Source: Epichloe hybrida
Taxonomy: Eukaryota; Ascomycota; Sordariomycetes; Hypocreales; Clavicipitaceae
Direction of reading: 5' to 3'
Assembly (NCBI GenBank): GCA_019022495.1
Contig: JAFEKR010000012.1
Location: 1,302,001 to 1,366,000 of the forward strand
DNA: 64,000 nucleotides
In this document: one piece after another, positions 22,283 to 32,504 of the stretch
Layout: each line of letters opens with the position of its first letter
Numbering within the stretch: the first letter of the stretch is position 1
Notes under the pieces: model-generated
The model's database searches: none
What the model was told of the DNA's origin: nothing
Seen by the model: only the letters and a program-made list of their open reading frames with translations
Program-made: the position numbers and the translations under genes

Positions 22283-23980
22283 ATGGCCACCGAACTTGCT
22301 GCGGCACCGGTTCTGTCAACACCCGACAACCACATTCTCGAGGTGCCCGCCGCAGAAACGAAAACGATTCCCACGTCGACACTCTCGGACGAGGAGCTGA
22401 GATGGACATACGACATTGCCCGCACCGCCAAAGAGATTCGGCAAGGCGGCTGGAAGAAGATTGCGCTCCAATTCCCCGATGACATACTGGTCGATGCGCC
22501 CGGCGTCGTCCAAACGTTGGACGCCGAGCTACTAGCAGCCCATGGCGGCGACGACGAGTCGAGACGAATCCACATCTTGGCAGACACGAGCTACAGCGCG
22601 TGCTGCGTCGACGAGATCGCCGCGGAGCACGCGGACTCGGACGTCGTGGTTCACTACGGAAGGACTTGCCTGAGCCCAACGAGTCGGCTGCCCGTCATAC
22701 ACGTGTACACGTCGCACAGGCTGAACCACGGGGCCGTGGTGGAGGAGTTCGAGGCCGAGTTCGCCGACAGAGACACCAAGGTGGTTGTAATGGCAGACTT
22801 GACGTACCAGGACCACGTCGAAGACATCGTCAACGACCTCAGGGCGGCGGGATACACCAACGTGGTGGGCACAGCCGTGGAAAGAAACCCGGCGGCGCTC
22901 ATACCGAACCGAAAAATCGAGGGTCCCGGGACGGGAACGGGAACGGGAACGGCCGACGACGAGGACATCAAGTCGCACTCGCTGTTCCACATCTCTGATC
23001 CGCCCACCGCGCTGCTCCTCGCCTTGCAAACCCGGTTCGCGTCGCTGCACGTCCTCTCCACCGCGGACTCGTCGGCGCCCACCATTGACAATCCGACCGC
23101 CAGAGCAGCCGGTCTGCTGCGGCGACGCTTCGCGCGCGTCCTGTCTCTCGCGGCCGCGGGCGTCGTCGGCATCCTGGTGAACACGCTCTCCGTCTCAAAC
23201 TATCTGGCCTCGATAGACCTCCTGCGTGAAAAGATGTCCAGGGCGGGCAAGAAGAGCTACACGGTTGTCGTGGGCAAGCTGAACCCAGCAAAGCTTGCCA
23301 ACTTTGCCGAGATAGAAGGCTGGGTGGTGGTCGGCTGCTGGGAGAGCGGCCTGGTCGAAGATGATGCCGGCTACTGGAGGCCGGTGGTCACGCCCTTCGA
23401 AATGGAAGTCGCGCTCACGAGCGAGGAAGAAAGAACATGGGGCGGTGAATGGTGGGGGGGGATAGAAAAGTTGACGCGAGAACCCGACACGGACGCCCGG
23501 GGGGGGGAAGCCGACGCGCAACCGCGGCCGCGGGACAAAGGCGACGACGCGGCAGCAGGAGAAGCAGAATGCGAGGGGGGGGGCGGCGGTGTCCAAGGAG
23601 AAGAAGAGTCGCTGCCTCCACAGTTTGATTTGCGGACCGGAAGACTCGTGAGCCACAGCCGGCCGATGCATCTCACTGCGCGGAGCGCCAGGGGCGCAGC
23701 AGATGAGAAGAAGGAAGACGGCGGCGGCGGCGGCGGCGGCGGCGGCCCCGAGAAGAGCACCGACGACGGATGCTCCAGCGCCGTGGCCAGGAGGAGAGTC
23801 GCGGGGGAACTGGTCAGCATCAACGGTGTAGCCAGCCCCGGTGCCGAGTATCTGCGGTCAAAGAGGACGTGGCAGGGTCTCGGGAGCGACTTTGACCAGG
23901 ACGCAGACACCTTGATCGAAGAAGGGCGCAGCGGGGTGGCGAGAGGATACCGCGTCGGCGAGGACTCAACGCGGCATTGA
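22283..23980 (+). CDS. DPH2: Diphthamide biosynthesis protein 2 (DPH1-DPH2 complex subunit)
   Basis: A single exon of 565 residues. With DPH1 it forms the cytosolic iron-sulfur enzyme that transfers the 3-amino-3-carboxypropyl group of S-adenosylmethionine to the target histidine of elongation factor 2, the first step of diphthamide synthesis. Evidence is the DPH fold across residues 38-390: KKIALQFPDDIL (58-69), the cysteine pair at 107-108 in DTSYSACCVDE, HYGRTCLSP with Cys129, and VVGCWESGL with Cys352; cysteines in the SACC and GCWE positions are the cluster-associated ones in DPH2 of yeast. PFEMEVAL (371-378) and a C-terminal block near 445-465 complete the family pattern. Between about 400 and 500 lies an acidic and glycine-rich insert including a run of about ten glycines, unusual in length and coded by G-rich DNA. 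The frame stays open upstream of 22283, but that region looks like leader with a poly-A run. Confidence 0.93.
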   Translation: MATELAAAPVLSTPDNHILEVPAAETKTIPTSTLSDEELRWTYDIARTAKEIRQGGWKKIALQFPDDILVDAPGVVQTLDAELLAAHGGDDESRRIHILADTSYSACCVDEIAAEHADSDVVVHYGRTCLSPTSRLPVIHVYTSHRLNHGAVVEEFEAEFADRDTKVVVMADLTYQDHVEDIVNDLRAAGYTNVVGTAVERNPAALIPNRKIEGPGTGTGTGTADDEDIKSHSLFHISDPPTALLLALQTRFASLHVLSTADSSAPTIDNPTARAAGLLRRRFARVLSLAAAGVVGILVNTLSVSNYLASIDLLREKMSRAGKKSYTVVVGKLNPAKLANFAEIEGWVVVGCWESGLVEDDAGYWRPVVTPFEMEVALTSEEERTWGGEWWGGIEKLTREPDTDARGGEADAQPRPRDKGDDAAAGEAECEGGGGGVQGEEESLPPQFDLRTGRLVSHSRPMHLTARSARGAADEKKEDGGGGGGGGGPEKSTDDGCSSAVARRRVAGELVSINGVASPGAEYLRSKRTWQGLGSDFDQDADTLIEEGRSGVARGYRVGEDSTRH

Positions 23981-24531
23981 AAAAGTCTGTCGTGACAAAA
24001 TGGGCGCGAATCCCATTACTGAGCGCAGGGCAGCGCAGGGCAGGGCAGGGCAAGCTATGTACAGAGGCTGTGTGTGATACGCAACACCCCAGTACTCGGA
24101 AAGCTCCGTCTTGAAGAAGAAAGAAAGAAACAGCTCAAGTTGGATGCACCGTCCAGCCAGCCAGCCAGCCTGTTGTACCGATACCTGTAGACGGGGTGTG
24201 TACGTACTTACTACTTTGTACCGTCTCGGTTTACTTTAAGAAATTTCATTTCGCCTCGTAGACCAGCCTTGTTCAAAATTCCTTCGTGAATATAGATATA
24301 TATATCGGGGGTATATACATGGCTCGTGCCACCTCGTCGCAAGTTACATTCTCCAACCCCCATCCATCTTAGCATCCGTTCGTTTCCTTGGTCACACCAC
24401 TCTGGTCGCATTGCATTGCTCCCGCATGATTGATTGTCCTTGTTCTCCTTTTTTTTTTTACATGTTGATTTTTTCTGGGGGAGGGGGGGGGGGCTTGAAA
24501 ATGCAGCCACCACACGCGTTAAACCCCCTCG

Positions 24532-24563
<32 letters not shown>

Positions 24564-24577
24564 CACCGCCGACGTCT
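23981..24577. other. Convergent spacer between DPH2 and a MARVEL-type gene
   Basis: No gene. Short GCAGG-type repeats near 24026-24052, G run near 24479-24494, and a T run followed by an A run near 24533-24563 that could form a hairpin. Confidence 0.6.
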
Positions 24578-25329
24578 TCACACGTACACTCGCCGATGAG
24601 AGTGCGGACTACGATGACTGCTCCGACGAGCAGACCCGCGAGAATGGCTCCGGTGGCTATGCCCATGGTGGCTAGAATGGTGGTGATGGTGGCGCCGCTC
24701 GACGTACACGCGACGAGTCCCCGTCTCGTACCCGAGGTCGCCGCCGTGGCTAAAGGCGGCGAAGGCGGTCGTGGCAAAGAAGACGATGTTCATGATGGCA
24801 AAGGCCCAGCTGGCCTTGAGCATGGAGCAGGGCTTGTCGGGCTGCCAGCCCCAGTCCGGGACGGGGACGTGGGCGGGCGCGTACCAGGCCGATGCGGCGC
24901 CGGGGGGGAGGGTGCTGCTGCTGCTGCTGCAGTCGGCGTCGGCGATGCCGCGAAGCTGGTAGACGGCGGCGATGAGGGCGGCGAAGAAGCCGAGGTCGAC
25001 GAGGGCGACGAAGTGGGCGTTTGCGGACGAGCGGTGGTAGCTGAAGAGGGTGAAGACGGCCCAGGCGAGGGCGAGGACGGTGACGATGAAGAGGATGAGG
25101 ATCGAGTCGGGCGTCAGGGCGTTGTGGGCGACGAATTGGTTGATGAACCAGGCGAGCATTCCCATGGGGGGAATCTGAAAGGGCAGAAAAAAAATAAAAA
25201 AATGTGCGATGAGCGTTTGGGGGAGAAAAAAAAGGCCGGTGGGGAGGGGGGGGGGACGAAATGTTAAAAACTCACCAGAGTGACAATCTGAGAGATCCGG
25301 GTGCACACGAAGATGAGTGCGAAGATCAT
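24578..25329 (-). CDS. MARVEL-type four-helix membrane protein (paralogue 1)
   Basis: Two exons, 25329-25276 and 25174-24578, joined by a GT-AG intron, give 216 residues. There are four hydrophobic segments: residues 2-30 (running across the splice), about 40-62 (ILILFIVTVLALAWAVFTLF), about 70-90, and about 140-165 (SWAFAIMNIVFFATTAFAAF). A Cys-containing loop lies between helices 3 and 4 and a His/Ser/Arg-rich cytoplasmic tail follows. This four-helix layout is that of fungal MARVEL-domain proteins, which sit at membrane contact or curvature sites; the precise role here is unknown. The tail is extremely rich in histidine (about a dozen, including five in a row). A second gene of the same type follows upstream on the same strand. 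Confidence 0.78.
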
Positions 25330-25519
25330 GGCGGGCGGATGGTTCCGATGGTGGGAAACCAAGTTCTTCCACAGAACGTGCCGAGGGGGGTGGGATTGTG
25401 GGATTGTAATCCGTACGGATGAAAAAAAGACGAGAATTCAGGTTCGGAAGTGGAGGACGGATGAGGGGGTGTACGGGTTATATCCGTAAATACGGAGTAA
25501 TGCATGCATGAACTCGGTT

Positions 25520-25550
<31 letters not shown>

Positions 25551-26112
25551 GAAAGGAAAATCTCAAACCCCCCCCCCTTCTTTCGACGCGAGGCCTGCAT
25601 CATGAAATAGAGTGAGAACCAGGGCAGGCAGGCAAAATGAGGTGGCTGGGCCGTATTACCCAGACAAAGCGACAAAGCGTACGGATTACGGAGCAGTCCG
25701 CATCACATGCCATCATGACACGACAGGGGTTCTTTCTTGATTCTTTTGTCTTTGTGCGGACTACGGAGTACGGATTGCGGATTACTCGGTAGGCATGAGA
25801 AGTGGCTTTTGGCCACCAGGGATGTGATTGATCCAAGTCACCCAATTTTATGACTCATTCAACAACTACTTTCCCAACGGATTATACAGATTATACGTCA
25901 AACATTGCCCCCCTAGATTCATCCAAATGTCGCCACAATCGAAGAAAAACTCGAGCGAGGGTATCACTTCTCGGTTGAAACACGGCACGAAATAAATAAA
26001 TAAATAAATAAATAAAATAAAAAAGCTCCCCTGCAAACAACCCGACCAACCAATCGCCCCGGCCCCGTGCCCACCAAGTTTGTCTCATCCATCTGTGACC
26101 AAAGTCCAGATT
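25330..26112. other. Spacer between the two MARVEL-type genes
   Basis: No gene. A 26-base poly-A run (25525-25550), an AAAT tandem tract (25990-26018), and several TACGGA/TCCGTA motifs at 25411, 25489, 25679-25700 and 25757-25790. Confidence 0.6.
25525..25550. repeat. 26-base poly-A run
   Basis: Homopolymer in the promoter region of the adjacent minus-strand gene at 25329. Confidence 0.95.
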
Positions 26113-26747
26113 TTACACTACAGCAGAAGGCTGCGGCTCAGTCTGAGAAGTCATCTGGGTGCCTGAAGCATCAGCCTTGGCGCGCCCCTTGATGCCGTGC
26201 TTGAAGAAGCAAAGGGCCTCGAAGGCGACAAGGACAGTGAAGATGATCCAGATGAAGAAGCCAAAGGCGGTCGCAGCCTGAGACGCCCTGTAGACATGGC
26301 AGAAGCCGCCGCCGTCGCAGTCCGAGGTTCCGAGGTAGGCGGCGAGCGCAATCGAACCCGCGAACCAGAAGATGGTGGTGACGGCGAGGAGGCCGAGGGC
26401 GACGACGGAGAGGTACAGAGCCGCTGCGACGCGGGGGACGACGACCAGGTAGACGAGCGCGAGGAATGTCCAGATGGTATTGAAGAGCATGAAATTGACC
26501 GACGACGGAGATGAATGATGGCCGAAGTAGTAATAGTCTCTCCACGAATTGACGGCTGTGCGCGCGCGCGGGGCTCTCTCTCACCTGATTAGTAAAAGAA
26601 GGAGGAGGAGGAGGAGGAAAAAGGATTCCACGAGGAGAGAAAAAAAGAGGCTTTTGACGTACCGTAGGCGAGAAGACCTAGAGAGATGATGTTGAACAGC
26701 GCGATTGCGCCGTACAAGCCAATGGTGACGATGGACGGAAGCTCCAT
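26113..26747 (-). CDS. MARVEL-type four-helix membrane protein (paralogue 2)
   Basis: Two exons, 26747-26663 and 26555-26113, with a GTACGT donor and CACAG acceptor, give 175 residues. There are four membrane segments: residues about 8-28 (IGLYGAIALFNIISLGLLAY), 50-72 (MLFNTIWTFLALVYLVVVPRV), 78-100 (VALGLLAVTTIFWFAGSIALA) and about 122-145 (GFFIWIIFTVLVAFEALCFF). A cysteine-containing loop (CDGGGFC) sits before helix 4 and a short polar C-tail follows. The pattern, including the N-terminal helix in a short first exon, matches the neighbour at 24578-25329, so the pair probably arose by tandem duplication long ago. A cellular role cannot be assigned from sequence alone. Confidence 0.8.
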
Positions 26748-26871
26748 TGCGATTCTGGTCAACGCTTCTTGTGTACTTTTTTTTTTTTTAAAAATAAATA
26801 TACCGATGTACCGAGGAAGCTTTGTTGAAGAAGGGTTCGAGAAGGTGTGGTCGCGAACTGTTTTGAGAATG

Positions 26872-26902
<31 letters not shown>
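26872..26902. repeat. 31-base poly-A run
   Basis: Homopolymer about 125 bp upstream of the start of the second MARVEL-type gene. Confidence 0.95.
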
Positions 26903-26905
<3 letters not shown>

Positions 26906-26954
26906 GGAGAGCGCAACCGCAGAGTGACGTCAGAAGCTCGTCGCCGTTTTTGCT

Positions 26955-27339
26955 TTTGTCAAGGAGCTGCTCCCGAGTCCGTACTCGTACACGTCCCGTT
27001 GCTTTTATAGAAAGCGGCGCGAGCGATGGTCCCTATTCAGATTCCCTGACGGTGGAAGAAGGTGTGAATAATGTTGCGGCAGGTTGGGGTCAAGTGCAGA
27101 AGACACCCACATCGCTCATTTTATTACTTACGCACTCACTCGTCGCCGTCTTTTGTCAAGGAGCTGCTCCCGAGTCCGTACTCGTACACGTCCCGTTGCT
27201 TTTATAGAAAGCGGCGCGAGCGATGGTCCCTATTCAGATTCCCTGACGGTGGAAGAAGGTGTGAATAATGTTGCGGCAGGTTGGGGTCAAGTGCAGAAGA
27301 CACCCACATCGCTCATTTTATTACTTACGCACTCACTGC
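26955..27339. repeat. 197-bp tandem direct duplication
   Basis: The block beginning TTTGTCAAGGAGCTGCTCCC at 26955 recurs from 27152 with no difference that I can see over about 185 bp, ending at CGCACTCACT. The CTCGTCGCCGT sequence that precedes copy 1 (near 26938) is present again at the junction (27140). Both copies carry a TTTTATAG box. The duplication lies in the shared upstream region of the MARVEL-type gene (-) and the NmrA-like gene (+). Confidence 0.95.
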
Positions 27340-28250
27340 GCTCGGACTGGGCTGTGTGTGGGCTTACGTAGACTGACTACTACATAGTATTACGGATTTA
27401 CGTCCGTATGTAGTCCGTATGTACGTACGCCGTGTATGTACGTACGGCTTTGCTCGTCACTCACTTGAGCCACCTCGCAACCCCCCGTTGACCTGGCCGT
27501 GATTCTGCTTGACCGCCAGATCACCCCCCCATCACTGACACTGAACACCACCGACGTGTGCTTTGGTATTACGGATGGATTACGGATGGAGTACCGACGT
27601 GTCGATTTGTGCCGTGCAGAGTCCCGCCAGCCCACTCACACCAACAAGTCCGCAACCCCCTCTTCCGGCAGTTGAAGTGAGACAAGACATTCACAACATT
27701 CACAACACATTCATCAATGAGAGGGACAGGCTTTTCGACCTTGGCAGTTCTGAATCTGGCCAATGGCCCACTCCGTTGACTCCCGAGAACGGTGAACGGT
27801 CAACGGTCAGCAGAACTCGCAGCAGACAAGCAGACGAAACCAGACAGTTTCGTCCAAGCTGTAACATAGCCGTCGGCACCTTCACCGGATGCGTCCGTTG
27901 CGGACTGTGCGTGTCCGGGGGGATCCACACAAGCTCCGCGCGGGGGGTGGACGGACCTTGTCTCACTGACGATAAAATAACACCGATTAGACGCATATTA
28001 TCTGAAACACCAAAGATGGCAGCCGAGACAAGAAATCTGCCTATTCCGATTCAATCTTGGTCGAAAAAAAAAAAAAAAAACTATACACAAAGTCTGGGAT
28101 GGGAACCACAAAACGCAGACTTGACATCATACATCTCCTATAATCAACAACAAACGCACACCAGAACTCACTTCATTCATCAAAAAAAACATATCTCCCT
28201 TTCCTCTCCCCTCCTCTCCTTCCCAACGACACCCGCAAGCAAAACAAAAA
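27340..28250. other. Upstream region of the NmrA-like gene
   Basis: No gene supported. Contains a self-complementary GTCCGTATGTA/TACGTACG tract (27392-27450), TACGGATGGA repeats (27567-27590) and a poly-A run near 28064-28080. The last 60 bases before 28251 are CT- and AC-rich, typical of a fungal leader. Confidence 0.5.
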
Positions 28251-29297
28251 ATGTCCAAAATCCTCTCCGTCTTCGGCGCCACCGGCAACCAAGGCGGCTC
28301 CGTCATCAGATCCATCCTCGCAGACCCCGTGCTCTCCAAGGAATTCAAACTCCGCGGAATCACCCGCAACGTCAGCAAGCCCGCTGCCCAGGCCCTGGCC
28401 GCCAAGGGCGTCGAGATAGTAAAGGCACGTCTGTTTTCCTCATCCTCCCAAAGAAACCAAGACGACGAGAACACACAACCCCCTTCCCTTCCCATCACCC
28501 CAAGCACAACCCAACTAACACAGCAACAAGCACAGGCCGACATGTCGTCCGCCCAAGACGCAGCCTCCGCCGTCCAAAACGCCCACACCGTCTTCCTCGT
28601 CACCAACTTCTGGGAGTCCATGTCCGCCGCCCTCGAGATAGCCCAGGGGAAAGCAGTCGCCGATGCCGCCAAGGCCGCCGGCGTAAAGCACATCATCTTC
28701 TCGTCCCTCATCAACGTCTCGGAAGCCTCCGGCGGCCGTCTCAGCCACGTCGCCCACTTTGACGGCAAGGCCGAGATAGAGGACTACATTCGCGGGACCG
28801 GCGTCCCCGCCACCTTTGTCCAGCCCGGCCTGTTCATGAGCGGCTTCTTCCAGTTCATCCGCAAGCAGGGTGATGGGAGGAGCCTCCTGTGGGCCATGCC
28901 CGCGGGCGTCAGGGCAAACGAGGCTCGACTCCCCTTGCTCGACGCCGCTGCCGACACCGGCATGTTCGTCAAGGCTGCCATCAAACACTTCCCCGGAACG
29001 GGAACGGATGGCCGGCGGATTCTCGCCGCCGCCGAGTACTACACACCTGCGCGTATTGTCTCGGAGCTGCAAGACGTCACTGGCAAGAAGGTCTCGTACA
29101 TGGAGGCGCCCCATGATGTTTTCAAGTCTTTCCTGCCTCCGCCTGCTGCGCAGGAACTGTTGGAGAACATGCTGCTGCTGCAGGAACCGGGATACTACGC
29201 CGGCGCTGATCTCAAGCCCAGCCTGGAACTGCTCGGGGCCGATAAGCCAACCACTTGGAAGGCTTACGCGCAGGAGAACAAGAACAAATGGGAATGA
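28251..29297 (+). CDS. NmrA-like NAD(P)-binding protein
   Basis: An atypical short-chain dehydrogenase fold: GATGNQGG at residues 9-16 is the dinucleotide-binding glycine motif, followed by LRGITRN, an NTVFLVTNFW-like strand, GVKHIIFSSL and PATFVQPGLFMSGF. The family includes the nitrogen regulator NmrA and redox sensors; some members are reductases. Comparison with the family (GVEIVK followed by ADMSS) predicts an intron from 28425 to 28535 with a GC-AG boundary (AAG|GCACGT ... CACAG|GCC) and a CTAAC branch point, giving 311 residues. A GT donor at 28419 is the alternative and would drop two residues. The intron is a multiple of three long and contains no stop, so unspliced RNA would encode 348 residues. 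It is divergent from the MARVEL-type gene and convergent with the aminopeptidase. Confidence 0.88.
   Translation: MSKILSVFGATGNQGGSVIRSILADPVLSKEFKLRGITRNVSKPAAQALAAKGVEIVKARLFSSSSQRNQDDENTQPPSLPITPSTTQLTQQQAQADMSSAQDAASAVQNAHTVFLVTNFWESMSAALEIAQGKAVADAAKAAGVKHIIFSSLINVSEASGGRLSHVAHFDGKAEIEDYIRGTGVPATFVQPGLFMSGFFQFIRKQGDGRSLLWAMPAGVRANEARLPLLDAAADTGMFVKAAIKHFPGTGTDGRRILAAAEYYTPARIVSELQDVTGKKVSYMEAPHDVFKSFLPPPAAQELLENMLLLQEPGYYAGADLKPSLELLGADKPTTWKAYAQENKNKWE
28425..28535 (+). other. Predicted GC-AG intron of the NmrA-like gene, in-frame and stop-free
   Basis: Donor AAG|GCACGT, branch point AACTAACA about 20 bases before the acceptor CACAG|GCC, length 111 bases (37 codons). Removing it joins the conserved strand ending IVK to ADM. 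The inserted peptide (Ser/Gln/Thr-rich) has no counterpart in the family as I know it. Confidence 0.65.
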
Positions 29298-29608
29298 GAG
29301 CTGTACATAGCCTGTTGCGTCGATTGATAATAAGCTACAGGACGGCGGCTATGGTTCGGCATGAGTAAAAAAAAAATCTGCTACTTGTTCAAAAGACCCC
29401 GATCATGTCGAGAGGCTTGTGTGCAGATTTTTTAAAGTACTTTAATGTTGATATAATGCTACTTCATCAATCACCACTGGTTGTCATCACTGTTTACTGT
29501 TGTTCTTGTTATCCACAGATAGCGCCATTCACAGCATCGCATGAACCCAAGTGATGAACATCTCGTCTTCTGCTCGATGGCATGATTCGTAAATTCGGCG
29601 AGCACCAT
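29298..29608. other. Short convergent spacer
   Basis: No gene; AT-rich 3' regions of the NmrA-like gene and the aminopeptidase. Confidence 0.6.
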
Positions 29609-32504
29609 CTATTTTGCATACCCGTTGGCCTTGACCCAGGCAGCGACGTCTCCACGATCACGTCCCAGCCATGAAATCTTGGATCGAACCGCATCTATGC
29701 TTTGCGCGAGAGATTGGTCGTATCCGCTGGTATTCTTGCCCGCGAAGAATTTCTCGACCCTGTCAAGTTGCTCTTGGGAAGTAAAACCCGACGTCATAAT
29801 GTTGACCATGCTGCCCAGCATGGATAGGGCAGGGGGCAACCTTGCGTACAGCAGGTCCCAGTTGGACTCCATCCAGTTGTAAAGAGCGTTGATACCCTCG
29901 GCATGTGTGCGCAGGCCGATGACTGGCATGTAAACGTCCTGGTCCTTGACGTCAGCGCTGAATAAGAGACCCAGAGTCTTCTTGATCAGCTCCGGCTGCT
30001 TGGCACGGCCTAGACTGCGCAGGCAGGTGTTGCGTTCGTCACTGTTGCTGGAAGAGCGGTAGAAGTTCAGGATTTGATTGTACTAATAATAATGACAAAT
30101 CGGTTAGTATCATCGCCAAGCACGCGAGAAATGATGAGAGTGGATGATGAGATGAGTACCTCCTCGGCGCCACCGTATTTCACTGCAATGGCAAAAACGC
30201 TCTTTCTGATATTGGGGTGAATGGCAGCCTTGTTGCCGGCCATGAACTTGGCAAACATATCCTTGGAAGCGTCAATGATCTTTTGATCGCCGCTGAGACC
30301 GGCGCCTTCAAACAGCAGGGCCTTGAATTGCTGCTCAATGTGGCCGTCGCTCTCCGAGAATTGCCAGCCCATCTTGTGTGCTTTGGGGCTGAGAAGATCA
30401 CGCTGGAAGGCCTTGAGACCTTCCGTCACGGCATCGTCTTCGAATACCCACGCGCTCTGAATAGCACCAAGACGGGCAACGATCTCGTTCCAAACAACAA
30501 ACTCGGTCTCGGAGTCAAGGCCCTTGAGCAAGTTGAGCACGCCAGATGTCTTCTGGTAACCAGATGTAGCGAGGGCACCAGCATCAGCGATCATACCAGC
30601 ACGGTCTTCAACAGACAGCAGACCTTCCTTGGCAGCCTGACCAAGCTTTTCCAAACGGGCAGGAGTATACGAGGTTCGGAATATTCCAGTGTGATTGGCG
30701 TTGAGCTTGAAGAAATCTGTGCTGGGGACTTTGAAGTCCCCCTCGCGTTCTCTCAAGGCAACTTGTCCATCAACGCCGTCCTTGGTACGAAGGCCAAGGA
30801 ATACAGGGTACAGAACCTTGTCCTCCTCGGGCTTGGTATCGCCAGTTCGCAAGAAACGGTTCTGCTTGACATGGATGGTGCTGTCGGCGTCGTTCTCGGT
30901 GACAGTCAGAACGGGATAACCGACCTCCTTGGTCCAGGCCCTCATCACTTCCTCAACTGGCTTGCCGCTGACAGCGCTGAGGGATGCCCAGAGATCTCCA
31001 GTTTGGGTATTTCCATAGGCGTGTTTCTTCAGGTACTGACGTACACCCTCAAGGAAGACGTCCTCGCCAATGTAGGTGGACACCATGCGCAGAACGCAAG
31101 ATCCCTTGGAGTACGAAATGGCGTCAAAAATCTGGTTGATCTCGTCGGCGCGCTTGACGGGGACCTCAATAGGATGAGAGCTGCGAAGGGAATCCAGAGA
31201 CAGGGCAGACTGAAGGTTGTCGGTGACATAGTTTTCCCAGACCTTCCACTCGGGGTAAAAGACATTGGCGGAGTACTACCAAAAGTCCTGGTTAGCAATC
31301 GAGAGAGGATAGACAAACAGACCTGAGGAGAGAATCATCATACATACCCAGGAGGTCCAAGTTGCAAAGCCCTCGTTCAGCCAGAGACCCTCCCACCAGT
31401 CCATGGTGACAAGGTTTCCAAACCACTGATGAGCCAGCTCGTGCTGAACGACTTCTGCAACGCGCTCCTTGGTAGCAGCTCCACTGGTCTTCTCATCAAG
31501 CAAAAGATCAACCACGCGGTAGGTTACGAGACCCCAGTTCTCCATGGCACCTTGGGCGAAGTCGGGAATCGCGACCTGGTCCATTTTAGGCAGAGGAAAT
31601 TCGATGCCAAAGACTTTTTCATAAAACTCAAGGGTCTTGACGGCAAGGTTGAGTGAGAATCGTCCGTGTTCAATATCCTGACCGGGAGGGGCGTAAACTC
31701 GAACGGGGACTCTAAAGTCCTTGGACTCCACGTAATTGAGCTCACCAACTATAAAGGCCACGAGGTAGGTAGACATCAGAGGAGAGGTATTGAAGTGAAC
31801 AGCCTTTCTAGTAGAGCCGCTGATGGTGGACTGGACTTCTGTCTCATTGGCGACATCCATGTTACTCAAGCAAGTCAAGTTCTTGTCAGCAATCAGCGTG
31901 ACGGTGAACTTTGCCTTGAGGGCAGGCTCATCAAAACAGGGGAAAGCTCTACGACAATCGGTAGCCTCCATCTGGGTAGTGGCCAGGATACCCTCAGTTC
32001 CGTCGTCTCGTTTGTATGTGGATCGGTAGAAGCCAGCCATCTTATCGTTCAGCTGACCGGTGAACTTGATCTCAAGCTGGGCTTGGGAGTGCTTGGCAAG
32101 AGAACCGTCAAAGTCGAACTTGCTGACTTGTGTGGCCTCATCGTAGGAAACCTTTGCGGTTGAGCTAGGAACAGACAGAGTAAGCTTCCGACCATAGCAA
32201 AGTCAAGGTTTATGTTGGGGGGTTTGGTAGCTATTGCCCGGTACCTGACTGTCTGGCCATTGGCAGAGACTTTGGAGCTGTGGATGTCAAGCTCAAGAGT
32301 ATGGAGAGAGACGGAGCTGGATTCTTCAACAACATCGAGATCAACGACGACAGTTCCGTCAAAGGTCAATTTGTTGAAATCGGGTTCGAGGGTAACATGG
32401 TAGTGGCGCGGGATGACATTTGCGGGAAGCAATTCACGGCCCTGGGTGCTACCGGGAGCGGCACCACCACCCGTCTGTTCTATACCAGCCTGAGCACGAC
32501 ACAT
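29609..32504 (-). CDS. M1-family zinc aminopeptidase (Ape2-type)
   Basis: Four exons, 32504-32245, 32164-31348, 31275-30160 and 30082-29609, give 888 residues; all introns are GT-AG in phase and one has a CTAAC branch point. The protein removes N-terminal residues from peptides. Features in order are a short N-terminus starting MCRAQAG, the beta-saddle domain with GREVLPANV-like start (GRELLPANVIPRHY), the substrate-anchoring GAMENWG at about 292-298, the zinc site HELAHQWFGN with His328 and His332, the third ligand Glu351 in LNEGFATW, and the alpha-helical ERAP1-like C-terminal domain ending SWLGRDRGDVAAWVKANG. Length and N-terminus fit the fungal Ape2/Aap1 group (cytosolic, possibly also secreted or vacuolar). 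No signal peptide is evident from the chosen start. The gene appears intact. Confidence 0.94.

Noticed and set aside
24434..25267. Plus-strand ORF of 277 codons across the MARVEL-type gene
   Set aside because: It is the antisense shadow of the minus-strand gene; composition is Gly/Glu/Asp repeats without domain similarity.
30217..31326. Plus-strand ORF of 369 codons opposite the aminopeptidase
   Set aside because: Antisense shadow of a clearly conserved minus-strand exon.
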